Counted from the stretch's first letter, positions 43,173 through 52,366 are shown. The stretch is DNA of 64,000 nucleotides from UKL13-3 sp040387195 (GCA_040387195.1 JAZKEF010000011.1:62001-126000), one strand, 5' to 3'. Notes: generated from the letters alone by a model not told the origin. Numbers and translations: made by a program.

Positions 43173-44657
43173 ATGAAGAAAATATTAGTAGCCAACAGAG
43201 GGGAAATTGCATTGCGTGTGATGCGCACGGCAAAGGAAATGGGGATTAAAACGGTAGCGGTGTTCAGTGAAGCTGACCGGAATGCCCTGCACGTGCGGTA
43301 TGCGGATGAGGCAGTGTGCATCGGACCTCCGCCTTCCAATCAATCCTATTTACTCATGGATAAAATTTTGGAAGTCTCCAAAGAACTGGGCGTGGATGGT
43401 ATTCATCCGGGTTACGGTTTTTTGTCGGAGAATGCATTATTTGCCCGGAAGGTAAAAGAAGCGGGTATTACCTTTATTGGTCCAACGGCAGAAGCTATGG
43501 AAGTGATGGGAAGCAAGCTGGGGGCGAAAGCCGCTGTAAAAAAATTCGGTGTACCGATGGTGCCGGGAACAGAGGGTGCCATCAGTGATGTGAACGAAGC
43601 CAAAAAGGTGGCAGGTGAAATCGGATATCCGGTATTAGTAAAAGCTTCGGCCGGAGGTGGTGGAAAAGGAATGCGTGTGGTGGAGAACGAAGCAGAGTTC
43701 GAAATGCAGGTGCAACTGGCGATGAGCGAAGCGTTGTCGGCCTTTGGTGACGGAGCCGTGTTTATTGAAAAATATGTAGGTTCACCCCGCCATATTGAGT
43801 TTCAGATATTGGGTGATACCCATGGAAATATTGTGCATTTGTTTGAACGCGAATGTTCAATCCAGCGCAGGCACCAGAAACTGGTGGAGGAAGCTCCCTC
43901 AAGTTGCCTCACTCCCGAAGTGCGCAAGCAAATGGGAGAGGCTGCTGTGAACGTAGCTAAAGCTTGTAACTACACCGGAGCGGGAACAGTGGAATTTTTG
44001 GTGGATGATAAACTGAATTTTTATTTTCTGGAGATGAACACCCGCTTGCAGGTGGAGCATCCGGTTACCGAACAAATTGTGGGGCTGGATTTGGTGAAAG
44101 AACAGATTCGTGTTGCCCGTGGTGAGGCATTAGGCTTTACACAGGATGACCTGAGCATTCACGGACATTCGATTGAATTGCGTGTATGTGCTGAAGATCC
44201 TGCCAATAATTTTTTACCCGATATCGGGACATTGTTAACCTACAAAACTCCACAAGGGTATGGGGTGCGTGTGGATGATTCGTTTGAAGAAGGAATGGAT
44301 ATTCCCATTCATTATGACCCGATGATTGCCAAGCTGATTACGTTTGGTAAAACGCGTGAAGAAGCCATTCAGCGGATGATCCGTGCCATTGATGATTACC
44401 GCATTTCAGGAATCGAAACTACCTTAACCTTTGGTAAATTTGCCATGCAACACGAAGCATTTGTGAGCGGGAACTTTGATACCAGGTTTATCGACAGGTA
44501 TTTTAAACCGGAGTTGTTACCCGTTCGCCAGCAGGATGAAGTATTTGTAGCGCTTGCGGCCGGAACACTCTACAAGCAGGAACGCAAAGCGTCAGCCCCG
44601 CTTGCTGAAAGTGCCCATAACGAAAGTGCCTGGAAACAAAACCGAAAGGCTTATTAA
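43173..44657 (+). CDS. accC: Acetyl-CoA carboxylase biotin carboxylase subunit
   Basis: A 494-residue biotin carboxylase, catalysing ATP-dependent carboxylation of biotin on the carrier protein. Order: biotin-carboxylase N-domain (MKKILVANRGEIALRVMR), ATP-grasp domain with the glycine-rich loop SAGGGGKGMRVV (about 162-173) and EMNTRLQVEHPVTEQ, and the C-terminal domain. It is about 45 residues longer than E. coli AccC because of a C-terminal tail. No biotin carrier gene lies beside it, so it could serve acetyl-CoA carboxylase or an acyl-CoA carboxylase encoded elsewhere; AccC is the best call. Confidence 0.94.
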   Translation: MKKILVANRGEIALRVMRTAKEMGIKTVAVFSEADRNALHVRYADEAVCIGPPPSNQSYLLMDKILEVSKELGVDGIHPGYGFLSENALFARKVKEAGITFIGPTAEAMEVMGSKLGAKAAVKKFGVPMVPGTEGAISDVNEAKKVAGEIGYPVLVKASAGGGGKGMRVVENEAEFEMQVQLAMSEALSAFGDGAVFIEKYVGSPRHIEFQILGDTHGNIVHLFERECSIQRRHQKLVEEAPSSCLTPEVRKQMGEAAVNVAKACNYTGAGTVEFLVDDKLNFYFLEMNTRLQVEHPVTEQIVGLDLVKEQIRVARGEALGFTQDDLSIHGHSIELRVCAEDPANNFLPDIGTLLTYKTPQGYGVRVDDSFEEGMDIPIHYDPMIAKLITFGKTREEAIQRMIRAIDDYRISGIETTLTFGKFAMQHEAFVSGNFDTRFIDRYFKPELLPVRQQDEVFVALAAGTLYKQERKASAPLAESAHNESAWKQNRKAY

Positions 44658-44692
44658 CTGTTTAGAATTATAGTACATAAAAGAGAAACCAA

Positions 44693-45487
44693 GTGGCTTT
44701 CAGAGAAAAAGGATCAAAGATTATTATCAAAAATGCGGAGCAGATTGAAGGCATTCGCAAAAGCAGTCAATTGGCAGGAAGCTGTTTGAATGAAGTGGCA
44801 CCCTTTGTAAAAGCAGGTGTGACCACGGAATTTCTCAATAATTTTTGCAGGGATTATGTTCGCGACCATAATGCAATACCGGCTACTTTAGGGTATAACG
44901 GGTATAAACATGAAACCTGTATTTCCATCAATGATGTGATTTGCCATGGTATTCCGGGTAAACAGGAACTACGCGATGGAGATATCGTGAATATTGACGT
45001 AACCACCATTTTGAATGGATACTTTGGCGATACCAGCAGAATGTATAACGTTGGTGGCATTACCGAACATGCACAAAAACTGGTTGATGCTGCCAGAGAA
45101 TGTTTGCGCATAGGCATCATGCAATGTCGCCCCGGAAACAGGTTTGGAAATATTGGTTACGAGATTAATAAATATGCCACATCATTGGGTTATTCGGTGG
45201 TGTATGAGTTTTGCGGACACGGAGTGGGAGTGCGCTTTCACGAAGAACCTGAAGTATGCCATGTAGATGAAAAAGATACCGGACCGATGATGGCTCCCGG
45301 AATGATTTTTACCATTGAACCGATGATTAATGCCGGTAAAGCAAGAGCCAAGGTTGATAAACATGACGGCTGGACAGCCCGCACAATTGACGGAAAACTA
45401 TCCGCTCAGTTTGAACATACGATTTTGATTACACCCACACGTCCGGATATTTTGACGGATGTTAACGGAGAGTATCCGAAGCCTTAA
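44693..45487 (+). CDS. map: Type I methionine aminopeptidase
   Basis: A 264-residue metallopeptidase that removes the N-terminal Met of new proteins. Metal ligands are visible: Asp in NIDVTTILNGYFGDTSR (two Asp), His in CGHGVGVRFHEEP, Glu in TIEPMI and Glu in QFEHTIL. Length is that of a type I enzyme without a long N-terminal extension. The frame begins with GTG at 44693 (MAFREKG); no earlier start is needed. It lies 35 bases after accC and may be transcribed with it. Confidence 0.95.
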   Translation: MAFREKGSKIIIKNAEQIEGIRKSSQLAGSCLNEVAPFVKAGVTTEFLNNFCRDYVRDHNAIPATLGYNGYKHETCISINDVICHGIPGKQELRDGDIVNIDVTTILNGYFGDTSRMYNVGGITEHAQKLVDAARECLRIGIMQCRPGNRFGNIGYEINKYATSLGYSVVYEFCGHGVGVRFHEEPEVCHVDEKDTGPMMAPGMIFTIEPMINAGKARAKVDKHDGWTARTIDGKLSAQFEHTILITPTRPDILTDVNGEYPKP

Positions 45488-45498
45488 AAGGCCCACGC

Positions 45499-46058
45499 TT
45501 ACTTCACTTCTTTACACCTGAAACATCCTGCAATATGATCATTCACCATACCGGCTGCCTGCATGTATGCGTAACAAATGGTGCTGCCTACGAAAGTAAA
45601 TCCACGTTTTTTCAAGTCTTTGCTCATGGCATCACTTTCTGCTGATGTTGCTGGAATATCACCGCCTTTGCGTTTTCCCTGAATGGTTTTGCCGTTTACA
45701 AATTGCCAGATATAATGATCGAACGAACCGAATTCTTTTTGCACCAACAGGAATGCACAGGCGTTTTTAACGGTACTGGCAATCTTGAGCCGGTTGCGAA
45801 TAATGCCTGTATGTTCCATCAGCAGTTCAATATGTTTGTCGGTGAACTTCGCAACTTTAGCTACATCAAAATTGGCAAAGGCTTTCCGGAATCCTGCTCT
45901 TCGGTGTAAAATGGTTTTCCAGCTCAATCCCGCCTGAAAAGCATCGAGTACCAGGAACTCAAAATGTTTACGGTCATCATGCACCGGAACACCCATTCGT
46001 TGTCATGGTATTCAATCATTTGCGGATCATCTCCCGGCCAGGTGCAGCGTGTTTTCAT
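45499..46058 (-). pseudogene. tag: DNA-3-methyladenine glycosylase I, with a one-base frameshift near the 5' end
   Basis: The last 165 codons (45499-45996) encode all but the first 22 residues of Tag: GVPVHDDRKHFEFLVLDAFQAGLSW and so on, with FRKAFANFD and the zinc ligands of MVNDHIAGCF. The missing start is in the other frame: ATG at 46058 gives MKTRCTWPGDDPQMIEYHDNEW, containing the Cys and His zinc ligands, and then shifts. The break is at 45992-45994, where the plus strand has three C where four would restore EWGVP. All other conserved residues are present, so it is either a sequencing error or a very recent inactivation. Confidence 0.88.
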
Positions 46059-46079
46059 TTAAGTTGTGTAAGGGTTGTT

Positions 46080-46703
46080 TTAGTATGAGGTGATGGGATA
46101 CGGCATATAATCCAGGAATCCATTTGTTTCAAATAAAATATCATACCCCTGGCTGGTCAGATAGTAGTGGCACACTTTTACTTCATAGTTTCTTTTGGGG
46201 AAGGTTAACACAGCAGGGCACATTTTTGCCGTATCAACTTTTTTGACGATCATATCAAACCGGCCCATAATCTTTTTCCGTTTATAAATTCCCAGTGACC
46301 TGTCATTAACGAATCGTGCAATTTTGATAGCTATTAAAGGATAGGTAAAAAATTCGTACATGATACCTTCATACGCTGCACAAGCCTCATTCATTGTCGA
46401 ACTAATGGTGATGCTGTCATCCGTAATGTTTTTGATAACACCGCTTCTGAAGCGTTTTCCATCAGAAAATTCCAGGTCATAAATAGCCTCCATCCTGATG
46501 ACGAATCCCGCATTCGATATCGTCCATACATGCTCATAATTTGGGATGGATTTTCCTTTCTTCTGAACAATTAATAAGTTTCCGGGTTCATACTTGCAAT
46601 TGTAATGCAGCAGGTACTCTGCTTCTCCATGTACATCCTTCTTTTTCTGAGAATAGGAGTTATATGAAAAGAGAATGAGTATAAGAATAAATGTAATTTT
46701 CAT
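46080..46703 (-). CDS. Secreted protein of unknown function
   Basis: A 207-residue protein with an N-terminal signal peptide (MKITFILILILFSYNSYSQ) and a beta-rich mature part with many Lys. No motif of a known enzyme is seen. The phrase NYEHVWTISNAGFVIRME and the Tyr-rich C-terminus (DYMPYPITSY) are its main features. Probably periplasmic or exported; function unknown. It is separated by 22 bases from the downstream frameshifted tag gene. Confidence 0.75.
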   Translation of the reverse strand: MKITFILILILFSYNSYSQKKKDVHGEAEYLLHYNCKYEPGNLLIVQKKGKSIPNYEHVWTISNAGFVIRMEAIYDLEFSDGKRFRSGVIKNITDDSITISSTMNEACAAYEGIMYEFFTYPLIAIKIARFVNDRSLGIYKRKKIMGRFDMIVKKVDTAKMCPAVLTFPKRNYEVKVCHYYLTSQGYDILFETNGFLDYMPYPITSY

Positions 46704-46725
46704 TATTTAGGATTTATAGACATTT

Positions 46726-47217
46726 TCAATTAGGGTAAACCAATTGCATCATCGTTACATCCAAAACCTTCCCGAACTTCTTCCCAACTTCCTGCATCAC
46801 ACCCACGGTGCGGAATCCGAATTGTTCATGAAGGTAAATGCTTTTATCATTGCCCTGGCTGATGCGGGAGAGCACACAATGCAAACCTCCATCTTTACCG
46901 GCCTTGATGATGGCTTCCATCAGTTGCCGGCCAATGCCTTGGTTATGGTATGGAGGTAAAATATAAATGGAAATTTCGGCTGTATCATCATAAGCGCAGC
47001 GGTCGCTCCATTGCGTCATGCTGGCAAATCCGGCCACCACACCATCCACTTCGGCAACTACCACGGGATATTTATCGGAATGCTGCCTGAGCCATTCTTC
47101 GCGGTTGGCTACCGATTTGGTTTCGGTATCGAAAGTGGCAACGGTGTTTTCGATGGCCTCATTGTATATAGTGGCTATCGCTTGTGCATCGGAGAGTATG
47201 GCTTTTCTTATGTTCAT
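46726..47217 (-). CDS. GNAT family N-acetyltransferase (phosphinothricin acetyltransferase-like)
   Basis: A 163-residue acetyltransferase starting MNIRKAILSDAQAIATIYN. Motif A is the acetyl-CoA binding NQGIGRQLMEAIIKAG (pyrophosphate loop QGIGRQL). The ATFDTETKSV block and the GFRTVGVMQEVGKKFGKVLDV end fit the PAT/L-amino-acid acetyltransferase group, so a small amine or amino acid is the likely acceptor. ATG 47217 or 47220 (Met-Met) is the start; the longer frame to 47307 would run into palindromic repeats. Confidence 0.92.
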   Translation of the reverse strand: MNIRKAILSDAQAIATIYNEAIENTVATFDTETKSVANREEWLRQHSDKYPVVVAEVDGVVAGFASMTQWSDRCAYDDTAEISIYILPPYHNQGIGRQLMEAIIKAGKDGGLHCVLSRISQGNDKSIYLHEQFGFRTVGVMQEVGKKFGKVLDVTMMQLVYPN

Positions 47218-47264
47218 CATTATAAGAATGCAAGTTATGGAATTTTCGTTTATGATTAAACCGG

Positions 47265-47317
47265 GGCAAGTTGCAAACTTGCCGGGGTACGTTCTGTGAA
47301 GTTGCAAACTTCACAGA
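47265..47317. repeat. Two tandem palindromes sharing AAGTTGCAAACTT
   Basis: The first, GGCAAGT-TGCAA-ACTTGCC (47265-47283), and the second, with 10-bp stems TCTGTGAAGT and ACTTCACAGA around TGCAA (47293-47317), are centred about 31 bases apart. They lie upstream of the GNAT gene and downstream of the kinase gene. Confidence 0.85.
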
Positions 47318-47327
47318 GCACCCAAAC

Positions 47328-47363
47328 AAAAAAAGGAATGAAGTAGCTTCATTCCTTTTTTTT
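47328..47363 (-). terminator. Intrinsic terminator of the kinase gene (minus strand)
   Basis: GGAATGAAG-TAG-CTTCATTCC stem with A/T tracts on both sides, five bases after the kinase stop at 47369. It can act in both directions. Confidence 0.92.
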
Positions 47364-47368
47364 ATCGG

Positions 47369-47980
47369 TTAAAATAAACCGTTTAATTCTGTTTCTATTT
47401 TGTTGATCACAAAACCTAAATCTTCAGGCTTGTCGGCAAAGTTTAAATTGTCTACATCAATAATCAGCAACCTGCTTTTGTAGGTTGAGATCCATGCTTC
47501 GTAGCGTTCGTTCAACCTTCGCAGGTAATCCAAACGGATGGAGTCTTCATACTCACGGCCACGTTTCTGGATCTGGTTAACCAAAGTTGGAATCGAGGCG
47601 CGGAGGTATACAAGCAAATCCGGTGGTTTAACGGTGCTACTCAGGGAGTCAAACATTTTTTGGTAGGTTTCGAAATCGCGGGTGCTTAATAAACCCATCG
47701 AGTGCAGGTTGGGAGCAAAGATGTGTGCATCTTCATAAATCGTTCTGTCCTGAACAATGCTCTTTTTTCCTTTTTGCATTTGCACCAAAGAGTTATAACG
47801 GCTATTGAGGAAATAAATCTGCAGGTTGAACGCCCAACGTTGCATGTCTTCATAGAAGTCGCTGATGTATGGGTTATCTTCTACATCTTCATAATGTGGC
47901 TCATATTTATAATGACGCGCTAATAAAGTTGTGAGGGTGGTTTTTCCTGATCCGATGTTTCCGGCAATCGCTAAATGCAT
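47369..47980 (-). CDS. Deoxynucleoside kinase
   Basis: A 203-residue nucleoside salvage kinase. The P-loop is GNIGSGKTTL (residues 7-16), the ERS-like Arg block is DRTIYEDAHIFAPNLH, and the lid is QKRGREYE. Its pattern MHLAIAGNIGSGKTTLT is that of the dGK/dAK family common in Bacteroidota; whether it prefers deoxyadenosine, deoxyguanosine or others cannot be read from sequence. ATG at 47980. A strong terminator follows at once. Confidence 0.93.
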   Translation of the reverse strand: MHLAIAGNIGSGKTTLTTLLARHYKYEPHYEDVEDNPYISDFYEDMQRWAFNLQIYFLNSRYNSLVQMQKGKKSIVQDRTIYEDAHIFAPNLHSMGLLSTRDFETYQKMFDSLSSTVKPPDLLVYLRASIPTLVNQIQKRGREYEDSIRLDYLRRLNERYEAWISTYKSRLLIIDVDNLNFADKPEDLGFVINKIETELNGLF

Positions 47981-48113
47981 ACTTTTCTTTCTTTTCTAAT
48001 CTACAATTTTAAGCTATTGCACCTGATTTCCTACCGTTGTGGAAATGTTTTAACGGATGGGTACTCAATGAGATCTCCGGCCGCATGAATAGGGGCTTTC
48101 ATTGGGCTAAATC

Positions 48114-48154
48114 AACCGCTCACCATACTCCTGGAGTGGATATGGCAAGCGGTT
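48114..48154 (-). terminator. Long hairpin after the HMA gene, possible terminator
   Basis: A 14-bp stem (AACCGCTTGCCATA with TATGGTGAGCGGTT, two G-U pairs) around a 13-base loop, 11 bases beyond the stop at 48165. There is no strong U-tract. Confidence 0.45.
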
Positions 48155-48164
48155 GTTTGGTGGA

Positions 48165-48527
48165 TTAATGCTTGGCGTCCTTTTTACAGCAAGGATCCAG
48201 GTGCTCATATGCCTTAGGGTCGGCCGGTTTTCCATCGGCATCGTAACCGGCTTTGGTTACGGCCACTCTGATTCGCTCAGCTGAAGTCCTTTTTGTATAA
48301 TAGGTAACGGTCAGGATTTTACTGTCTACATCCAGGCTCGATTCTTTTACACCTTTTTCATAGGATAGTGCTTTTTCAATGGTTTCCTTGCACATGTCGC
48401 ATACCGCTGATGTTTTAATTTTGATAGTTTCAATATCCTTTTTTACGGTGGAGGAGTCTTTACCGGTTTGTGCCCAAGCTCCCAGACTTAGTACACAGGC
48501 CACAAGGGCGATGATTGTTTTTTTCAT
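48165..48527 (-). CDS. Periplasmic heavy-metal-associated (HMA) domain protein
   Basis: A 120-residue protein with a signal peptide (to AWAQ, residue 20) and one HMA domain. The metal site is CDMC (Cys43 and Cys46), followed by KETIEKALSYEKGVKESSLD of the helix-strand fold; a C-terminal DPCC pair adds two more Cys. HMA domains bind Cu(I) or other soft metals and pass them on. It is the last gene of the minus-strand metal locus, 191 bases after the TonB receptor gene. Confidence 0.9.
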   Translation of the reverse strand: MKKTIIALVACVLSLGAWAQTGKDSSTVKKDIETIKIKTSAVCDMCKETIEKALSYEKGVKESSLDVDSKILTVTYYTKRTSAERIRVAVTKAGYDADGKPADPKAYEHLDPCCKKDAKH

Positions 48528-48718
48528 TTCGTTGTTAGGTATTAGGTATTAGTTATGTAGTTATTGTTTATTAGAACTGCTTTCGGCCTTAGTTGACTTC
48601 GGTAAACTCAGTCTGACAAAACCAAGGGATGTATTCATTCCGCAATCGATTCCGAGAACGATCGGATTGCGATTCGAATTTCCCATATCTCAAATCATCA
48701 TTCACAATTCTCAAATTC

Positions 48719-50917
48719 TTATTTCACGCTCATTCTGAATCCCACATAAATCACTCTTCCCATTACCGGTCCCCAAATCATGGAGGCATCAAAATAGTTG
48801 CCAAACGGATTGTTGGAGTCGATGATCTGACTGGATTGCACGAAGTCGAAAATGTTTTCGGCACCAAGGTATACCTCAAACTTCTTGAACCCACGGGTTA
48901 CCTGCGTATTGAAAACATAATACGGTTTTGACGTTGTTTCCATCCTCAATCCATCCGGATTGGCCGAAGTGTTCGGAATTCTGTTTTGTCCGAACCATTT
49001 GGCTGTAGCATCAAATTTCCACTTATCAAATCGGGTGGCATATGCAATATTAAACAAGATACGGTCTTTTGCAATTAATGGTTTCTGTAATAACGAACCA
49101 CTGTATGTAGTGCGAACATCCTGCCATTTGTATGCCAGTCGGAGTTCAAAACGTTTGATGGGTTCATAGTTCAGTTCGGTTTGAAAACTGTTGGCATACG
49201 ATTGTCCTTTGAGGTTATACAAATGAACTTCCTGAGCGTTGCGGTCGAGGTCGGTCACTACCTGGTTTTCAAAATCGGTACGGAAAGCATCCACTACAAA
49301 CGTTGCATTTTTGCGTGCTACCTTAAACTTGTGTGTAAACGAAATACCATAGTTCCATGATACTTCCGGTTTGAAGGCTTCCTCTACAACAACTGTACGG
49401 TTGCTGGCCATAATAGCCGGTTGTTCGATGAACACATTTGCCACACGCATCCCTCGTCCGCCCGAAAAACGCAACACGGAAACAGGAGCAAGGTTGATTT
49501 TTAAATGCGCCCTTGGGTTCACAAATGTTCCATACAAATTATGGTAATCGCCACGGATACCCAACAGTAAGGAGAGTTTGTTCAAACGTTCAAAATTGTA
49601 TTCCGCAAACACTCCCGGAACAGATTCCATCCTTTTAAAACCCGAATCATTGTAACGTTCGTTATAGTTATCATACATGTACGATACACCGGTTTTGATT
49701 TTATGGTCGCTGGTATTGATGATGGTTTGGTACAATAGATTGGCATGTACGGATTGTTCTTTTCCATTGTAATTTTTAAAACCATAAAAGGCATCATGCT
49801 CATAAGTACGTGCATTGAGCATTAACCCCAGACTTTTATAAGGCCTTCCTACAAAACCAAATGCTGTTTTGCTGAAACCCTCAAGGTGTTTAGTTTCAAT
49901 ACCCACTCCGTATATGCTGCGACTGATATTATCAGCCTTGTTGCTGTAGTTCATTTGTCCGCCTGTGCGGTTATCATAGTTAGCAGTGATGCCGAAGCTT
50001 GCCATGAGTTTACCAACACTCTCGTATTTCCAGCGATTTATGGCACCCATTTGGTATCCGGTAGCAACGTCAATAAATCCATCGTTGTTAAAATCATTTT
50101 TACGGGCAACGGTGCTGGCGTGGGTGAGGAGCAAGGAGCTCCATTGTTTGTTGAACCGGTGACCAAGATGCACATTGCTTTCAAAACGGCCCCAATCTCC
50201 GGCATACAGGTTTACATGCAAACGTTCAGCTTTTTCAGGTTTAAGCAATTCAATATTGATTTGCCCCGACATGCTTTCGTAGCCGCTCACCACCGAACCA
50301 ACTCCTTTGGTAATATCGATACTTTGCACCCATGTGCCGGGAATATGTGCAAGTCCATAGTTGGTGGAAAGCCCACGAATACCCGGTTGCAATTCAAACA
50401 AGGTTTGTGTGTACGAACCATCCAGTCCCAACATTTTAATTTGTTTGGTGCCGGTGAGGGCATCGCTATATGTTACATCCACCGTTGCGTTGGCTTCAAA
50501 ACTTTCACTCAGGTTGCAGCATGCTGCTTTTTTTAGTTCTTTTATTCCAAGGCTTTGACGGTTGAGGGGATCAATGGTTGAAAAGGTAGTGGCTTCTTTT
50601 GTTTCTACAATTTCAACGTCCTTCAACTTGGAAGAAGGTTTGAGGCGAATATGCAACTCCGTTTGTTCGGCAAAAGGAATTGTATCAGGGGTGTAGCCGA
50701 TAAAGGAAACAACCAGCCTGGCCGGAACCTTAACGGGGTAAGCAATCTCGAAGGCTCCATTCACATCAGCACTGGTGCCCTGAGATGTATTAAGCCAGAA
50801 CACGGTTGCTCCGGGAAGTGCCTGACGTGTATCGTCATCCATCACACTTCCTTTGATGGTCTGTGCTCTTGCCTGCATGCAGGTGAGCAGTGTAAACAGA
50901 ATCAGGATATATTTCAT
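48719..50917 (-). CDS. TonB-dependent receptor of the metal locus
   Basis: A 732-residue outer-membrane receptor: signal peptide (to ARAQ), CarboxypepD_reg-like domain (about 22-105; GSVMDDDTRQALPGATV), plug (about 125-230) and barrel. A CC motif, KKAACCNLSESFEANATVDV, stands at the start of the plug, and GLSTNYGLAHIPGTWVQS is another block of this subfamily. Receptors of this kind are found with HMA proteins in Bacteroidota. With HMA genes on both sides it probably transports a metal or metal complex, copper being the best guess. Substrate not proven. Confidence 0.92.
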   Translation of the reverse strand: MKYILILFTLLTCMQARAQTIKGSVMDDDTRQALPGATVFWLNTSQGTSADVNGAFEIAYPVKVPARLVVSFIGYTPDTIPFAEQTELHIRLKPSSKLKDVEIVETKEATTFSTIDPLNRQSLGIKELKKAACCNLSESFEANATVDVTYSDALTGTKQIKMLGLDGSYTQTLFELQPGIRGLSTNYGLAHIPGTWVQSIDITKGVGSVVSGYESMSGQINIELLKPEKAERLHVNLYAGDWGRFESNVHLGHRFNKQWSSLLLTHASTVARKNDFNNDGFIDVATGYQMGAINRWKYESVGKLMASFGITANYDNRTGGQMNYSNKADNISRSIYGVGIETKHLEGFSKTAFGFVGRPYKSLGLMLNARTYEHDAFYGFKNYNGKEQSVHANLLYQTIINTSDHKIKTGVSYMYDNYNERYNDSGFKRMESVPGVFAEYNFERLNKLSLLLGIRGDYHNLYGTFVNPRAHLKINLAPVSVLRFSGGRGMRVANVFIEQPAIMASNRTVVVEEAFKPEVSWNYGISFTHKFKVARKNATFVVDAFRTDFENQVVTDLDRNAQEVHLYNLKGQSYANSFQTELNYEPIKRFELRLAYKWQDVRTTYSGSLLQKPLIAKDRILFNIAYATRFDKWKFDATAKWFGQNRIPNTSANPDGLRMETTSKPYYVFNTQVTRGFKKFEVYLGAENIFDFVQSSQIIDSNNPFGNYFDASMIWGPVMGRVIYVGFRMSVK

Positions 50918-50944
50918 TTGAACTAAATTCTTTTTTATAAATGG

Positions 50945-51652
50945 TTAGAGTAAGTATAACATAACGGCACTCATTACAATCATCAATGTATCTTCTATAA
51001 TGGTAACAGTGCTCATGGGTAAATTAAAAACAGCACCAAGACAAGCACACTGAATCTTACGTTTGTTTAATACACTTTGCAATACCCCAATTACACTGAT
51101 GCTCATCACAACAATGGTGGCAATGTTTGTATAGAAGGGCTTGAAAGAGGTAACAAATGCAATTCCCAACGCCAATTCCAAAAACGGATAAACATATCCA
51201 TATAACTTCACACGTTTGGCAACAACATCATACATCGCGTAACTTTCGGCAAATCCTTTTATGTCAAGTAACTTGAAAAAAGAGAAGGTGAGAAAAAATC
51301 CTGCCATGAATGTGTTCATAAAGTGCATCAGGTTGAATCCGGAGGTAAGTACCGAAACGCCTGTAATAAACATAAAAACCAACAGCAGGGGTTTATAAGT
51401 TGCAAGCCATGAAGGTGTTTTCGCAGTTGGTTCCATCTGTGCAGTTTCTTGTATTTGATATTTGCCTGTAGGTCCGCCCAATGCCGCTTGCAACGTGTTT
51501 ATTCCGATGTGTTTCGACATGGTTATGGTGGCAGTATTGGTGTGTTGAGAAACGGTAACCTCCTGTATATCCGACAAAGCAAGCAGTTTGCTTTTTACGG
51601 TTGCTTCGCAGCCCGAACAGGTCATTCCGGTTAGTTGATAGGTATGTGTCAT
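50945..51652 (-). CDS. HMA domain fused to MauE/DoxX-like membrane protein
   Basis: A 235-residue protein. Residues 1-66 are an HMA domain with the metal site GMTCSGC (Cys12, Cys15). From about 85 there are four or five transmembrane helices of the MauE/DoxX type, with FMNTFMAGFFLTFSFFKLLDIKG and a Cys pair in IQCACLGAVFNLPMS. This arrangement appears in Bacteroidota next to the TonB receptor family coded downstream. It is probably an inner-membrane protein that hands metal or electrons across the membrane. Mechanism inferred. Confidence 0.9.
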   Translation of the reverse strand: MTHTYQLTGMTCSGCEATVKSKLLALSDIQEVTVSQHTNTATITMSKHIGINTLQAALGGPTGKYQIQETAQMEPTAKTPSWLATYKPLLLVFMFITGVSVLTSGFNLMHFMNTFMAGFFLTFSFFKLLDIKGFAESYAMYDVVAKRVKLYGYVYPFLELALGIAFVTSFKPFYTNIATIVVMSISVIGVLQSVLNKRKIQCACLGAVFNLPMSTVTIIEDTLMIVMSAVMLYLL

Positions 51653-51736
51653 GTTGTTATTGTTAAAATGTACCTACAAAGCACGCTACTGCAAGGCGAT
51701 TGCATGTGATACAATTTTGGAATTGATTGGCATGAT

Positions 51737-52297
51737 TTACAGTTCTTCCAATGGTGTCCTTTTTTTCTCTTTCAATTGTTTAAAATGGGTTGGCCTGAAG
51801 CCCGTAACTTTTTGAAACTGTTTGCTCAGGTGCGATACACTGCTGTAGTTCATTTCCAATGCAATTTCACTCAGCGAACGTTCATCATACATCAGCAATT
51901 CTTTTACCCGTTCAATTTTCTGGGCAATTACATACTGTTCAATGGTTGTTCCTTCCACCTCCGAAAAGAGGTTGCTCAGATATGTATAATCATGCAGTAG
52001 TTGCTCACTCAAATATGTAGAAAGGTTGGTTTTGAGCGGAACATCCGAGTGATGAACAAGCTTGATGACAATGGTTTTGATCTTCTCAATAAGCAGACTT
52101 TTTTTATTGTCGATCAATACAAACCCGAATGATACCAATGCGGCATTCAGGTTCATTTTCTGAGCATCGCTGATATCATGTCTAAGCGTTATTTCACCCA
52201 GATCCACGGATTCCGGTTCTATACCGAGTTTACTAAACTCATTGTGCACAATCATTTTGCAACGGTTGCACACCATATTTTTAATGTAAAGTTTCAT
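51737..52297 (-). CDS. AraC-type regulator with N-terminal CxxC metal-binding-like domain
   Basis: A 186-residue protein. Residues 1-70 look like an HMA-type ferredoxin fold with MVCNRC (Cys10, Cys13), IKNMVCNRCKMIVHNEFSKLG (shown in part: NMVCNRCKMIVHNEF). Residues 100-178 hold an AraC HTH (SLSEIALEMNYSSVSHLSKQFQKVTGFRP, shown in part: LSKQFQKVTGFRPTHF). Such a fusion would let metal binding control DNA binding directly. It lies in the metal locus, between HYC_CC_PP and HMA-MauE genes, and is a likely regulator of these genes. Confidence 0.9.
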   Translation of the reverse strand: MKLYIKNMVCNRCKMIVHNEFSKLGIEPESVDLGEITLRHDISDAQKMNLNAALVSFGFVLIDNKKSLLIEKIKTIVIKLVHHSDVPLKTNLSTYLSEQLLHDYTYLSNLFSEVEGTTIEQYVIAQKIERVKELLMYDERSLSEIALEMNYSSVSHLSKQFQKVTGFRPTHFKQLKEKKRTPLEEL

Positions 52298-52366
52298 GAT
52301 GTGTATGTAATTTCTTCAATTCAAAAAGCAAAAAGCTTCTGTTACGGGTGTTAAACCCGGAAGAAA

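Noticed and set aside
49886..50536. 216-codon plus-strand frame over the TonB receptor
   Set aside because: Antisense to a receptor with plug and barrel motifs; no signal or domain in the frame itself.
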